Below, in pieces: positions 1 to 8,415 of a stretch of DNA of 64,000 nucleotides. This DNA is from Halomonas smyrnensis AAD6 (GTDB taxonomy: Bacteria; Pseudomonadota; Gammaproteobacteria; Pseudomonadales; Halomonadaceae). Numbering within the stretch: the first letter of the stretch is position 1; every line of letters begins with the position of its first letter. The stretch spans positions 151,067 to 215,066 of the forward strand of contig NZ_AJKS02000006.1 of NCBI RefSeq assembly GCF_000265245.1. Direction: 5' to 3'. The notes beneath the pieces were generated by a model. The model made no database searches. It worked only from the letters and a program-made list of their open reading frames with translations, and was not told where the DNA came from. A program made the position numbers and the translations under genes.

Positions 1-1
1 C

Positions 2-274
2 GCCAAGCTGGCCGAGCTCCAGGCCCGGCTGCTCGACAACCTCTGGCCGCTGCTGGCGCCGGGCGGCACCCTGCTCTACGCCACCTGCTCGGTGCTGCCC
101 GAGGAGAACGCCGACCAGGTCGCCGCCTTCCTCGCCCGCACGCCGGACGCCGAGGCGACCACCCCGGAAGGCGTGGCCTGGGGCCGCCCCGCCGGCGCCG
201 GCCGCCAGCTGCTGCCGAGCGCCGACAGCCATGACGGCTTCTTCTATGCCAGACTGAGGAAGCGGGCCGACTGA
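2..274 (+). CDS. rsmB: 16S rRNA m5C967 methyltransferase RsmB, C-terminal part
   Basis: Only the last 90 codons are in the window, and the gene continues off the left edge. The visible part has the RsmB catalytic-domain motif [12 protein letters not shown], where the Cys of TCS belongs to the NOL1/NOP2/Sun pair of catalytic cysteines. The end, GRQLLPS...[10 protein letters not shown], is typical of the family. RsmB uses S-adenosylmethionine to methylate C967 of 16S rRNA. In many gammaproteobacteria rsmB directly precedes trkA, as here, with only the dodecin gene between them. The start and the N-terminal NusB-like RNA-binding domain cannot be seen. Confidence 0.93.
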   Translation, partial: AKLAELQARLLDNLWPLLAPGGTLLYATCSVLPEENADQVAAFLARTPDAEATTPEGVAWGRPAGAGRQLLPSADSHDGFFYARLRKRAD

Positions 275-347
275 GCGGCCCGAGGATGCCGGCCGGACCG
301 CCCGCGCCGGCATGCGTGCCATTTCCCCGCTGCCAGAGGACGACACC

Positions 348-551
348 ATGAACCACACCTACAAGCACATCGAGCTGACCGGCAGCTCCGAGACCAGCAT
401 CGAGGATGCCGTGCAGGGCGCGCTGACCAAGGCCTCGGAGAGCCTGCACGGCATGCGCTGGTTCGAGGTCATCGACACCCGCGGCCACATCGAGCACGGC
501 CGGGTGGCCCACTGGCAGGTCACGATCAAGGTCGGCTTCACCCTGGACTGA
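348..551 (+). CDS. Dodecin family flavin-binding protein
   Basis: Encodes 67 residues, the usual size for dodecins, which form hollow dodecamers that bind and store or buffer flavins. The sequence has the dodecin pattern: a first beta strand ([10 protein letters not shown]), one helix ([14 protein letters not shown]), then [11 protein letters not shown] and a last strand [10 protein letters not shown]. The Trp at about residue 36 corresponds to the residue that stacks on the flavin. I chose the ATG at 348 over the in-frame ATG at 312 because AGAGGA lies 7 bases before it and the product then has standard length. It sits between rsmB and trkA on the same strand and is probably transcribed alone or with rsmB. 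Confidence 0.9.
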   Translation: MNHTYKHIELTGSSETSIEDAVQGALTKASESLHGMRWFEVIDTRGHIEHGRVAHWQVTIKVGFTLD

Positions 552-658
552 GCGCCATTCGACCCTGTTCATCCCCTCACGGCTGGTTTAGGCTTGCCGC
601 CCACCCAGAGACGGCGCTCGCGCGGCGCCGTCCGTCTTGCTGCGGACTGTGACACGCG

Positions 659-2032
659 ATGAAGATCATTATCCTCGGCGCCGGCCAGGTCGGCGGAACC
701 CTGGCCGAACACCTGGCGCACGAAGAGAACGAGATCACGGTGGTGGACACCGATGCCAAGAAGCTCCGCGAGCTTCATACCCGGCTCGACATCCGCACCG
801 TGACCGGCGCCGGCTCCTACCCGATGGTGCTGCGCCAGGCGGGCTGCGAGGACGCCGACATGCTGATCGCGGTGACCAACTCCGACGAGGTGAACATGAT
901 CGCCTGTCAGGTCGCCTACACGCTGTTCCGCACGCCGACCAAGATCGCCCGCGTCCGCGCCACCGCCTACCTGACCCGCAAGGGGCTGTTCGCCCACGAG
1001 GCGGTGCCCATCGACGTGCTGATCAGCCCCGAGCAGGTGGTCACCGACCATATCCGCCGGCTGATCGAGCACCCCGGCGCGCTGCAGGTGCTGGAATTCG
1101 CCGGCGGCCAGGTCCAGCTGGTGGCGGTGAAGGCCTTCTACGGCGGCCCGCTGGTCGGCCAGGAGCTCGGCTTCCTGCGCCGCCACATGCCCAGCGTGGA
1201 CACCCGGGTGGCGGCCATCTATCGCCGCAACCGGCCGATCATCCCCCGCGGCGACACCGTCATCGAGGCCGACGACGAGGTGTTCTTCATCGCCGACCGC
1301 CGCGACATCCGCGCGGTGATGAGCGAGCTCCGGCGCCTCGAGCGCGACTTCCGCCGGGTGATCATCGCCGGTGGCGGCAACATCGGCGAGCGCCTCGCCG
1401 AACACCTCGAGCACAGCCATCAGGTCAAGATCGTCGAGCACAGCATCGAGCGCTGCACCCAGCTCTCCGAGCGTCTCGACCGCACCGTGGTGCTGCACGG
1501 CAGCGCCACCAGCAAGCGCCTGCTGGAGGAAGAGAACATCGAGGACTGCGACATCTTCTGCGCGCTGACCAACGACGACGAGGTCAACATCATGTCGTCG
1601 ATGCTGGCCAAGCGCATGGGCGCCAAGAAGGTCCTCACCCTGATCAACAACGCCGCCTACGTCGACCTGGTCCAGGGCGGCGAGATCGACATCGCCATCT
1701 CGCCGCAGCAGGCCACCATCGGCAGCCTGCTGACCCACGTGCGCCGCGGCGACATCGTCAACGTGCATTCGCTGCGCCGCGGCGCCGCCGAGGCCATCGA
1801 GGCCATCGCCCACGGCGACCAGCAGTCGTCCAAGGTGGTCGGCCGCGCCATCGGCGAGATCGACCTGCCGCGGGGCACCACCATCGGTGCCGTGGTGCGC
1901 GGCAAGGAAGTGCTGATCGCCCACGACGACGTGGTCATCCAGTCCGGCGACCACCTGATCCTGTTCGTCATCGACAAGCGCCGCATCCGCGACGTGGAGC
2001 GGCTCTTCCAGGTCGGCCTGACCTTCTTCTGA
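659..2032 (+). CDS. trkA: Trk potassium uptake system, NAD-binding regulatory protein TrkA
   Basis: A 457-residue peripheral membrane protein, close to E. coli TrkA in length. It has two RCK halves. The first begins with the Rossmann nucleotide motif GAGQVGG at residues 7-13, and the second with [14 protein letters not shown] near residue 237. Each RCK_N is followed by an RCK_C subdomain. TrkA gates the TrkH channel in response to NAD(H) and ATP/ADP. The trkH gene follows 100 bp downstream on the same strand. Potassium uptake is central to osmoadaptation, which suits a halophile. Family assignment is firm. Confidence 0.97.
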   Translation: MKIIILGAGQVGGTLAEHLAHEENEITVVDTDAKKLRELHTRLDIRTVTGAGSYPMVLRQAGCEDADMLIAVTNSDEVNMIACQVAYTLFRTPTKIARVRATAYLTRKGLFAHEAVPIDVLISPEQVVTDHIRRLIEHPGALQVLEFAGGQVQLVAVKAFYGGPLVGQELGFLRRHMPSVDTRVAAIYRRNRPIIPRGDTVIEADDEVFFIADRRDIRAVMSELRRLERDFRRVIIAGGGNIGERLAEHLEHSHQVKIVEHSIERCTQLSERLDRTVVLHGSATSKRLLEEENIEDCDIFCALTNDDEVNIMSSMLAKRMGAKKVLTLINNAAYVDLVQGGEIDIAISPQQATIGSLLTHVRRGDIVNVHSLRRGAAEAIEAIAHGDQQSSKVVGRAIGEIDLPRGTTIGAVVRGKEVLIAHDDVVIQSGDHLILFVIDKRRIRDVERLFQVGLTFF

Positions 2033-2064
2033 GCCGCCGCCAGCCAGCACGCGAGGGAATCCGC

Positions 2065-2136
2065 ATGACACACCAGCCATCGTTCGATGACGCCGTTCGC
2101 CGCCCGATCGCCCGCGCCGCGGAGGCGCACTCGTGA
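2065..2136 (+). CDS. Putative 23-residue leader ORF overlapping the trkH start
   Basis: An ATG at 2065, preceded by GAGGGA about 7 bases upstream, opens a 23-codon frame. Its TGA stop (2134-2136) overlaps the GTG start of trkH (2133-2135) in a GTGA arrangement, which is typical of translational coupling. The peptide (MTHQPSFDDAVRR...) has no recognisable domain. It may be a leader whose translation opens the trkH start, or a chance frame, since GC-rich DNA has many open frames. The support is the ribosome site plus the exact overlap; there is no homology support. Confidence 0.35.
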   Translation: MTHQPSFDDAVRRPIARAAEAHS

Positions 2137-3617
2137 GCCTGCTGGCGAGGCGGACGGCCATCCAGCGGGTGCGCCACTGGGCGCCGGTGTTCAAGGTACT
2201 GGCCCTGCTGTGGCTGGTGCTGGCGGCCTTCATGCTGGTGCCCTGGCTGGTGCTGCTGGTGGAGGGCGACGTGGACGCCATGGCGTTCGGCCTGTCGATC
2301 CTGATCATGATCGGCTCTTCGGCGGCGATACTGCTCTCGACCCTGCGGGTGGAGGTCAGCTTCAAGCCCTGGCAGATGTTCGTGCTGACCTCGCTGAGCT
2401 GGGTCTCGATCAGCGGCTTCGCCAGCCTGCCGCTGGTGCTGGGCGCCACCCAGCTGTCGTTCTCCAACGCGGTGTTCGAGTCGGTCTCGGGGATCACCAC
2501 CACCGGCTCCACCATCCTCAGCAACATCGACGACCTCTCCGACGGCCTCAAGCTGTGGCGCGGCCTGATGCAGTGGCTGGGCGGGGTCGGCATCATCGTG
2601 ATGGGCATCGCCATCCTGCCGTTCCTCAAGGTCGGCGGCATGCGGCTGTTCCACACCGAGTCATCGGACTGGTCCGACAAGGTGATGCCCCGCACCGGCG
2701 GCATCGCCAAGGCCACGCTGGTGATCTACTGCGGCATGACCCTGACCGCGGTCGCGAGCTACTGGCTGGGCGGCATGGCGCCGCTGGACGCCATCGTCCA
2801 CGCCATGACCTCGGTGGCCACCGGCGGCTTCGCCAACTCGGACGCCTCCTTCGGCGCCTACGCCGATCGGCCGCACCTGATGTGGATGGGCAGCCTGTTC
2901 ATGCTCGGCGGCGCGCTGCCCTTCGTGATCTACATCCGGGTGCTGCGCGGCGCCCGCATGGCGCTGTGGCACGACCAGCAGGTGCGCGGCCTGCTGGGCC
3001 TGCTGGCGATGGTCATCCTGATGCTCACCGCCTGGCGCATCTGGCAGGGCCGTGACGCCTTCGAGGCCCTCACCCAGGTGACCTTCAACGTCGTCTCGGT
3101 GGTCACCACCACCGGCTATGCCGCCGACGACTACGCGGCCTGGGGCAGCCTGTCCGCCGTGGCCTTCTTCTATCTCAGCTTCATCGGCGGCTGCAGCGGT
3201 TCCACCAGCGGCGGCATGAAGGTGTTCCGCTTCCAGGTCGCGTCCATCCTGCTGCGCAACCAGCTGCGCTTCCTGGTGCACGCCAACGGCGTCTTCTCCG
3301 CCCGCTACAACGGTCACCCGCTGACCGACGACGTGACCCGCGGCGTCATCGCCTTCTCGTTCTTCTTCTTCCTGACCATCGCCGGGCTGGCGCTGGGGCT
3401 GTCGCTGCTGGGCCTGGACCTGGTCACCGCCCTGTCCGGCGCGGTCACCGCGGTCGCCAACGTCGGCCCCGGGCTCGGCGAGATCATCGGCCCGGCCGGC
3501 AACTTCGGCCCTCTGCCCGACGCCGCCAAGTGGCTGTTGTGCATCGGCATGCTGATGGGCCGCCTGGAGATCCTCACGGTGCTGGTGCTGTTCACGCCGA
3601 TGTTCTGGCGCAAGTAG
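2133..3617 (+). CDS. trkH: Trk potassium uptake channel subunit TrkH
   Basis: Encodes a 494-residue integral membrane protein of the TrkH/KtrB superfamily, which conducts K+ through a pore built from four pseudo-repeats. The four P-loop filter segments are visible as TTTGST (about residue 122), ATGGF (228), TTTGYA (325) and NVGPG (443). Hydrophobic helices flank each one. Start is the GTG at 2133 with GGAGG 8-9 bases upstream. It works with TrkA, encoded just upstream. The gap between the two genes holds a short ORF that overlaps this start. Confidence 0.97.
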   Translation: MSLLARRTAIQRVRHWAPVFKVLALLWLVLAAFMLVPWLVLLVEGDVDAMAFGLSILIMIGSSAAILLSTLRVEVSFKPWQMFVLTSLSWVSISGFASLPLVLGATQLSFSNAVFESVSGITTTGSTILSNIDDLSDGLKLWRGLMQWLGGVGIIVMGIAILPFLKVGGMRLFHTESSDWSDKVMPRTGGIAKATLVIYCGMTLTAVASYWLGGMAPLDAIVHAMTSVATGGFANSDASFGAYADRPHLMWMGSLFMLGGALPFVIYIRVLRGARMALWHDQQVRGLLGLLAMVILMLTAWRIWQGRDAFEALTQVTFNVVSVVTTTGYAADDYAAWGSLSAVAFFYLSFIGGCSGSTSGGMKVFRFQVASILLRNQLRFLVHANGVFSARYNGHPLTDDVTRGVIAFSFFFFLTIAGLALGLSLLGLDLVTALSGAVTAVANVGPGLGEIIGPAGNFGPLPDAAKWLLCIGMLMGRLEILTVLVLFTPMFWRK

Positions 3618-3705
3618 CAAAGCCGGTGCAAGCGCCCGTGGCGGGTTTGGCCCGCCGGCGGGCTTCGTGGATAATCGAGCCTTCACCCTTCAGACTCGAG
3701 CGTCC

Positions 3706-4944
3706 ATGACCGACTCCCAGGACACCGCGACCGTCGATCGCGAGCAGGCCGCCGGCGGCGGTCCGCGCCGCACTCTCCAGGTGGGCGAGACCCGCTATAC
3801 CCTGCTGGGCACCGCCCACGTCTCCGCCGAGAGCGCCACCGAGGTGCGCGCGCTGATCGACTCCGGCGAGTTCGACGCCGTGGCCATCGAGCTGTGCGAC
3901 TCGCGTCATCAGAACCTGGCCAATCCCGATGCCCTGGGCGAGCAGGACCTGTTCCAGATCTTCCGCCAGGGCAAGGCCGGCATGGTCGCCGCCAGCCTGG
4001 CGCTGGGCGCCTTTCAGCAGCGCGTCGCCGAGCAGTCCGGCATCGAGCCCGGCGCCGAGATGCGGGCCGCCCTGGAGGCCAGCCGCGAGCGCCGGCTGCC
4101 GCTGCTGCTGATCGACCGCGACGTCGGCGTGACCCTCAAGCGCATCTACCACAACGTGCCCTGGTGGCAGCGCTTCTCGCTGTTCTCGGGGCTGCTCGGC
4201 GGCGTGCTGTCGCGACAGGACGTCTCCGCGGCCGACATCGAGCGGCTCAAGGAAGGCGACGTGCTGGAGTCCACCTTCAGCGAGTTCGCCAGCGAGTCCG
4301 AGACCCTCTACACGCCGCTGATCAGCGAGCGCGACCGCTACATGACGCTGCGCCTGGCCGAGCAGTGCCCGCCGGGGCGCTATCGCCACGTGCTGGTGGT
4401 GATCGGCGCCGGCCACCTCAAGGGCATGGCCGAGCACCTCGAGCAGCCGCTGCCCGAGGCGCCGACGCCGGAGCGCGAGACGCTCGAGGCCACGCCGCCG
4501 CCCTCCAAGGCGTGGAAGGCGCTGCCCTGGATCATCACCGCCCTGGTGCTGACCGGCTTCGCCATCGGCTTCTCGCGCAACACCGAGCTCGGCTGGCAGC
4601 TGGTGGCCGAGTGGTTTTTGATCAACGGCGTGCTCTCGGGCGCCGCCACCCTGGTGGCGCTGGCCCACCCGCTGACGGTGATCGCCACCGTGTTCGCCGC
4701 CCCGCTGACCTCGCTCAACCCCACCATCGGTGCCGGCTTCGTGGCCGCCGGGGTCGAGCTGGCCATGCGCAAGCCCAAGGTGCGCGACTTCGCCACCCTG
4801 CGCCACGACGTCACCGAGGTGAAGGGCTGGTGGCGCAACCGGGTCTCGCGCACCCTGCTGGTGTTCCTAACCGCGACCCTGGGTTCCGCCGCCGGGACCT
4901 GGATCGCCGGCTTCCGCATCGCCGGCGCCCTCTTCGGCGGCTGA
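3706..4944 (+). CDS. TraB family membrane protein (GumN/TraB superfamily)
   Basis: Encodes 412 residues. The N-terminal half is the TraB/GumN domain, related to Tiki-type metalloprotease folds. It opens with the family signature YTLLGTAHVSAESATEV and has a second conserved stretch VVIGAGHLKGMAEHL near residue 235. The C-terminal third has at least three long hydrophobic segments (WIITALVLTGFAIGF, a re-entrant run through LINGVLSGAATLVALAHPLTV, and TLLVFLTATLGSAAG), so the protein is anchored in the inner membrane. Enterococcal TraB shuts down pheromone, but the role in gammaproteobacteria is unknown. I prefer the ATG at 3706 to the GTG at 3667 because the family signature then begins about 25 residues in. 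The terminator at 4971-5002 ends the transcript. Confidence 0.87.
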   Translation: MTDSQDTATVDREQAAGGGPRRTLQVGETRYTLLGTAHVSAESATEVRALIDSGEFDAVAIELCDSRHQNLANPDALGEQDLFQIFRQGKAGMVAASLALGAFQQRVAEQSGIEPGAEMRAALEASRERRLPLLLIDRDVGVTLKRIYHNVPWWQRFSLFSGLLGGVLSRQDVSAADIERLKEGDVLESTFSEFASESETLYTPLISERDRYMTLRLAEQCPPGRYRHVLVVIGAGHLKGMAEHLEQPLPEAPTPERETLEATPPPSKAWKALPWIITALVLTGFAIGFSRNTELGWQLVAEWFLINGVLSGAATLVALAHPLTVIATVFAAPLTSLNPTIGAGFVAAGVELAMRKPKVRDFATLRHDVTEVKGWWRNRVSRTLLVFLTATLGSAAGTWIAGFRIAGALFGG

Positions 4945-4970
4945 CGCCGCTGCCACGCCGGCAACGACGA

Positions 4971-5002
4971 GGGCCCCGGACATCGCTGTCCGGGGCCCTT
5001 TT
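4971..5002 (+). terminator. Rho-independent terminator after the TraB-family gene
   Basis: A perfect 12-bp stem (4971-4982 with 4987-4998, left arm GGGCCCCGGACA) encloses a TCGC loop and is followed by TTTT. It lies 26 bp past the TraB-family stop and faces the convergent transporter gene. Confidence 0.88.
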
Positions 5003-5025
5003 GCTGCCCTGTCGCTGTGGCCGAC

Positions 5026-5081
5026 GAGGTGCAGCCGGCGAGGTGCGGCCGGCGAGGCGCGGCCGGCGAGGCGCGACTCAG
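5026..5081. repeat. Four-copy 14-bp tandem repeat overlapping a stop codon
   Basis: Four head-to-tail units of a 14-bp motif, GAGGYGCGGCCGGC, run from 5026. The first three match closely and the fourth decays after GAGGCGCGAC. The array covers the TGA stop (5078-5080) of the minus-strand BASS transporter gene. It probably arose by slippage and is a candidate variable-number locus. Confidence 0.7.
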
Positions 5082-6025
5082 CGCGACGCCAGTGCCGACG
5101 CCGCCTCCTCCTCGGCCGGGCGACGCTTCCAGGCGCCCGCCAGCAGCGAGCCGGAGACGTTGTGCCACACCGAGAACAGCGCACCCGGCAGCGCCGCGGT
5201 GGCGCTGAAGAACTGGTTGGCCAGGGCCACGGCGAGCCCGGAGTTCTGCAGCCCCACCTCGAAGGCGATGGTGCGCGCGGTGCGCTCGTCGAAGCGCAGC
5301 GCCCGGGCCAGGCCGTAGCCGCCGGCCAGGCCGATGGCGTTATGAGCGATCACCGCCAGCGCCACCACCGGCCCCAGGGTCGCCAGGCGCCCGGCGTTGA
5401 GCGCCACCACGATGGCGATGATCACCACGATGGCCAGCATCGCCAGGCTCGCCAGCGCCGGCTCGACCCGGGCGATGCGCTCGCCCAGCCAGTGATTGAC
5501 GATCACCCCGATCAGGATCGGTGCCACCACAAGCTGGGCGATGCTGGTCAGCATGCCCGCCACCGGCACGTCGACGCTCTCGCCGACCAGCAGCAGGGTC
5601 AGCAGCGGCGTGGCCACCACCGAGAGCAGGGTCGAGACCATGGTCATCGACACCGACAGCGCCACCCGGCCGCCGGCCAGCCAGGTCATGACGTTGGAGG
5701 AGGTGCCGCCGGCGGTAGCGCCGACCAGCACCATGCCGATGGTCAGGGCATCGGAGAGCCCCAGCAGCCGCGAGATCGCCAGCGCCGCCAGCGGCATGAT
5801 CAGGAACTGCAGCACCACGCCCACGGCGATCGGCGCCGGCGACTTCACCACCCGGGCGAAGTCGGCCTTGGACAGCGTCAGGCCCATGGCGAACATGATG
5901 ACCACCAGCAGCGTCTTGATGCTGCCGGCCAGGCCGGTGAAGAGCTGCGGCTGGAAGGCGGCCACCACGGCCAGCAGCACCGCCCAGACGGGAAAGAGAC
6001 GATTGAAGCGCTCGAAGAAGTGCAT
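5078..6025 (-). CDS. Bile acid:sodium symporter (BASS) family transporter
   Basis: Encodes 315 residues, almost entirely hydrophobic, consistent with the ten-helix SBF/BASS fold. Recognisable family elements include the start (FNRLFPVWAVLLAVVAAFQPQ), GLTLSKADFARV, and VGATAGGTSSNVMTWLAGG, where the GTxSN stretch belongs to the broken-helix substrate and sodium site. The late segment FEVGLQNSGLAVALA is also characteristic. BASS proteins move organic anions with Na+; the substrate here is unknown. I chose the ATG at 6025 rather than 6040 because AAGGA sits 6-7 bases before it. A MarR-type gene lies divergently, 216 bp away, and may control it. Confidence 0.9.
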   Translation of the reverse strand: MHFFERFNRLFPVWAVLLAVVAAFQPQLFTGLAGSIKTLLVVIMFAMGLTLSKADFARVVKSPAPIAVGVVLQFLIMPLAALAISRLLGLSDALTIGMVLVGATAGGTSSNVMTWLAGGRVALSVSMTMVSTLLSVVATPLLTLLLVGESVDVPVAGMLTSIAQLVVAPILIGVIVNHWLGERIARVEPALASLAMLAIVVIIAIVVALNAGRLATLGPVVALAVIAHNAIGLAGGYGLARALRFDERTARTIAFEVGLQNSGLAVALANQFFSATAALPGALFSVWHNVSGSLLAGAWKRRPAEEEAASALASR

Positions 6026-6241
6026 GACGTGTCCTTGCATGGGGAGTTAGTTATTGGCGATCCATGGTGATGGGATCGCGCGGCCCCGTCGGCGTCTCGG
6101 GCGCCGTCGACCGCGGCCCTATGGTCGTCGGTCGCCGGGCCGTGGGCAATGGCCACCTTCGGATGACGGCAAAAGCGTGGCCGCGGGTGGGGAAAGCGTG
6201 ATACGTTCGGGATCAATAATTAGCAACGAAACATTGACGCC

Positions 6242-6712
6242 ATGACTGCACCCAACGCCCGAGAGCGCTTCGGCATCCGGCTCTCCACCGTCTCGCGCCG
6301 CTGGCGGCGCGCCCTCGATCATCACATGGCCATGGCCGGCCACGGCGACACCAGCTGGGCGCCGCTGGTCCATCTCGGGGCCGGCGGCGACGGCCTCAGC
6401 CAGAAGGCGCTGGCCAAGCGCGTCGGCATGGAGGGCTCCAGCCTGGTGCGCCACCTGGACCGCCTCGAGGCCAAGGGCCAGGTCCAGCGCGTGAGCGACG
6501 AGCAGGACCGCCGCACCAAGCGGGTATTCCTGACCCCGGCGGGGCGCGAGGCCGTGGCCACCCTGCAGCAGGAGCTGCTCGACGTCGAGCGGGAACTGCT
6601 CAGCGACCTCAGCGACGACCAGCTCGAGGCGCTGCTGGCGGCCATCGACCTGATCGACCAGCGCCTGCAGCGGGAGCCCGGCGCCCTGGAAGAGCCTCCC
6701 GCCTCCACCTGA
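6242..6712 (+). CDS. MarR family transcriptional regulator
   Basis: Encodes 156 residues with the winged helix-turn-helix pattern of MarR/SlyA proteins: GLSQKALAKRVGMEGSSLVR as the helix-turn-helix (about residues 50-69), then RLEAKGQVQRVSDEQDRRTK forming the wing with the conserved DxRxxK motif, and a C-terminal dimerisation helix. These proteins are usually dimeric repressors released by small phenolic or anionic ligands. The gene is divergent from the BASS transporter, a common layout for a ligand-responsive repressor and its export or import partner. The shared 216-bp upstream region is relatively AT-rich next to this start, but I see no convincing operator palindrome. Confidence 0.88.
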   Translation: MTAPNARERFGIRLSTVSRRWRRALDHHMAMAGHGDTSWAPLVHLGAGGDGLSQKALAKRVGMEGSSLVRHLDRLEAKGQVQRVSDEQDRRTKRVFLTPAGREAVATLQQELLDVERELLSDLSDDQLEALLAAIDLIDQRLQREPGALEEPPAST

Positions 6713-6715
6713 TCC

Positions 6716-7474
6716 CTACGCCTCGCCTTCCCGGGCCGCCCGCAGCCGCCGCATGGCCGGCGTCGGCGTCTCGATCTTGCCGTGGCGCCGGCTGGCGGCG
6801 TAGCTGTCGTTGAACACGTCGAAGTAGTCGTCGAGCCGCTCGGCGGCCTCCCCGTCACCGGCCTGGCGTAGCAGCTCCGCGGCCACCTCGGCGGTGCACA
6901 GGTGCGCCTCGGAGGCCGGCTTGCGCAGCCGGTAGCGGGTCAGCCGCTCGGTGGCGAGCGGCAGCACCGGCAGCTCGGCCAGGTAGGGGCTCTTGCGGAA
7001 GATGCGCCGCGCCTGGCGCCAGGTGCCGTCGAGGATCACGAACACCGGAATCCGCCCCTCCTCCTGCCGCGCCGCCACGCGCTCCATGCCGACCACCCGG
7101 TGGGCGTAATCCGCCTGATCGTCGGGGAAGATCACGAAGGGCGCGTAGCGCTCGTCCTCGAGCATCGCCAGCAGCCGTTCGTCCGGCTCGGTGCGATACC
7201 AGGTGAAGACCTCGGTGGTCGGCAGGACGTCGCGGATCAACCGCCCGGTGTTGGTGGGCTTGTAGTGCTCCAGCGGATGGGTGATCAGCCACACCCGGGT
7301 GCGGCTGTCCGCCGTCACCTTGTAGGGGCACAGGCAGTTCAGCGCCGGCAGATTGCAGGTCTCGCAGCGGCGCACGAAGCTGCCGCGGGCCTTGAACTCG
7401 CGCCGCGGCGGCCGCGAATGTCCGGTGGCGGGGTCCACGTCGGCGTGGTCGGGGCGTTGGGGGTCGTCCTGCAT
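6716..7474 (-). CDS. tapT: DTW-domain tRNA-uridine aminocarboxypropyltransferase (TapT-like)
   Basis: Encodes about 252 residues. The N-terminal RRCETCNLPALNCLCPY carries the conserved cysteines of DTW proteins. The signature ILDGTWRQARRIFRKSPYL holds the D-x-T-W motif that names the family, and HPLEHYKPTNTGRLI is a conserved substrate-side segment. DTW enzymes transfer the 3-amino-3-carboxypropyl group from S-adenosylmethionine to a tRNA uridine (acp3U47 in E. coli). I chose the ATG at 7474 because the frame upstream, from a GTG at 7531, encodes an unconserved extension. Neither start has a strong ribosome site. It converges on the MarR gene, only 3 bp from its stop. Confidence 0.85.
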   Translation of the reverse strand: MQDDPQRPDHADVDPATGHSRPPRREFKARGSFVRRCETCNLPALNCLCPYKVTADSRTRVWLITHPLEHYKPTNTGRLIRDVLPTTEVFTWYRTEPDERLLAMLEDERYAPFVIFPDDQADYAHRVVGMERVAARQEEGRIPVFVILDGTWRQARRIFRKSPYLAELPVLPLATERLTRYRLRKPASEAHLCTAEVAAELLRQAGDGEAAERLDDYFDVFNDSYAASRRHGKIETPTPAMRRLRAAREGEA

Positions 7475-7559
7475 GAGTCGTCGGGCCGGAGGTGAGGTAA
7501 GGAAGCAGCAATAGGGCCGGCATTCTATCACGCCCTGGCCCGCCCCTCTGAGGCGAGCC

Positions 7560-8285
7560 TCAGGCCTCCGGCATCGCGAGCCGCCCCGACTCGCGCCAGT
7601 GGCGCACCAGCGCCGGCACGCCCTCGCCGGCGGGCCGGGCGATCTTCGTCACCCCGCGCGGCGCCAGGACCTCGGCCTCGGGGTCGACCAGCGCGCAGGG
7701 CGCGCCGAACGGCGCCTCGTCGAGCAGCATCGCGGCCGGCATCACCGCCAGCGAGGTGCCCACCACCAGCAGCAGGTCGGCCTCGGCGACGATGTCGCAG
7801 GCCACGGGATAGGCCGGCACGGCCTCGCCGAACCACACCACGTCGGGACGCAGCTGGCCGCCCTTGTCGCACACATCGCCCAGGCGGATGCCGCCCCGGG
7901 GCAGCGGATAGCGCAGCGCCGGGTCGACGCTGGAGCGCGCCATCAGGATCTCGCCGTGCAGGTGCAGCACGTGGCGCGAGCCGGCCCGCTCGTGAAGGTC
8001 GTCGATGTTCTGGGTGACGACGCTGACCCGAAAACCGTCCGCCTCGAGCTCGGCCAGGGCGAGGTGGGCGGCATTGGGGCGCGCCCGCCGCACCCGCTCG
8101 CGGCGCGCGTCGTAGAAGCGCAGCACCCGCGCCGGGTCCCGGGCCCAGCCCTCCGGCGTGGCCACCGCCTCGACCGGCTCGTCGGCCCACAGGCCGTCGG
8201 CGGCGCGGAAGGTCTGGATGCCGCTCTCGGCGCTGATGCCGGCGCCGGTCAGCACCACCAGATGGGGGCGGGAGTCGTCGCTCAT
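7560..8285 (-). CDS. cobB: CobB-like sirtuin NAD-dependent deacylase, zinc cysteines missing
   Basis: Encodes 241 residues. Sirtuin motifs are intact: GAGISAESGIQTFR (NAD), TQNIDDLHERAG, the catalytic His in LHLHGEI, and VVGTSLAVMPAAM. The segments DGLWADEPVEAVATPEG and FYDAR match the bacterial CobB/SIRT5 class, in which the YxxR pair selects succinyl or malonyl lysine. Between LHGEI and VVWFGE, where CobB has four zinc-binding cysteines, there is only one Cys (LGDVCDKGG). The zinc module is therefore degenerate or replaced. Expected role: removal of acyl groups from lysines using NAD+. Start is the ATG at 8285, preceded by GCGAGACGACC. Confidence 0.88.
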   Translation of the reverse strand: MSDDSRPHLVVLTGAGISAESGIQTFRAADGLWADEPVEAVATPEGWARDPARVLRFYDARRERVRRARPNAAHLALAELEADGFRVSVVTQNIDDLHERAGSRHVLHLHGEILMARSSVDPALRYPLPRGGIRLGDVCDKGGQLRPDVVWFGEAVPAYPVACDIVAEADLLLVVGTSLAVMPAAMLLDEAPFGAPCALVDPEAEVLAPRGVTKIARPAGEGVPALVRHWRESGRLAMPEA

Positions 8286-8415
8286 GGTCGTCTCGCGAGT
8301 CGGGGAACTCGCCTCAGCTTGCCATATTTCGCCGCGCCGGAGCAGAGCACGACGGATGACATCCGCCCGCCGCGCGGCGACAATGGGCGCCCTCGCCGCA
8401 TCCCCGAGCCGCCCG

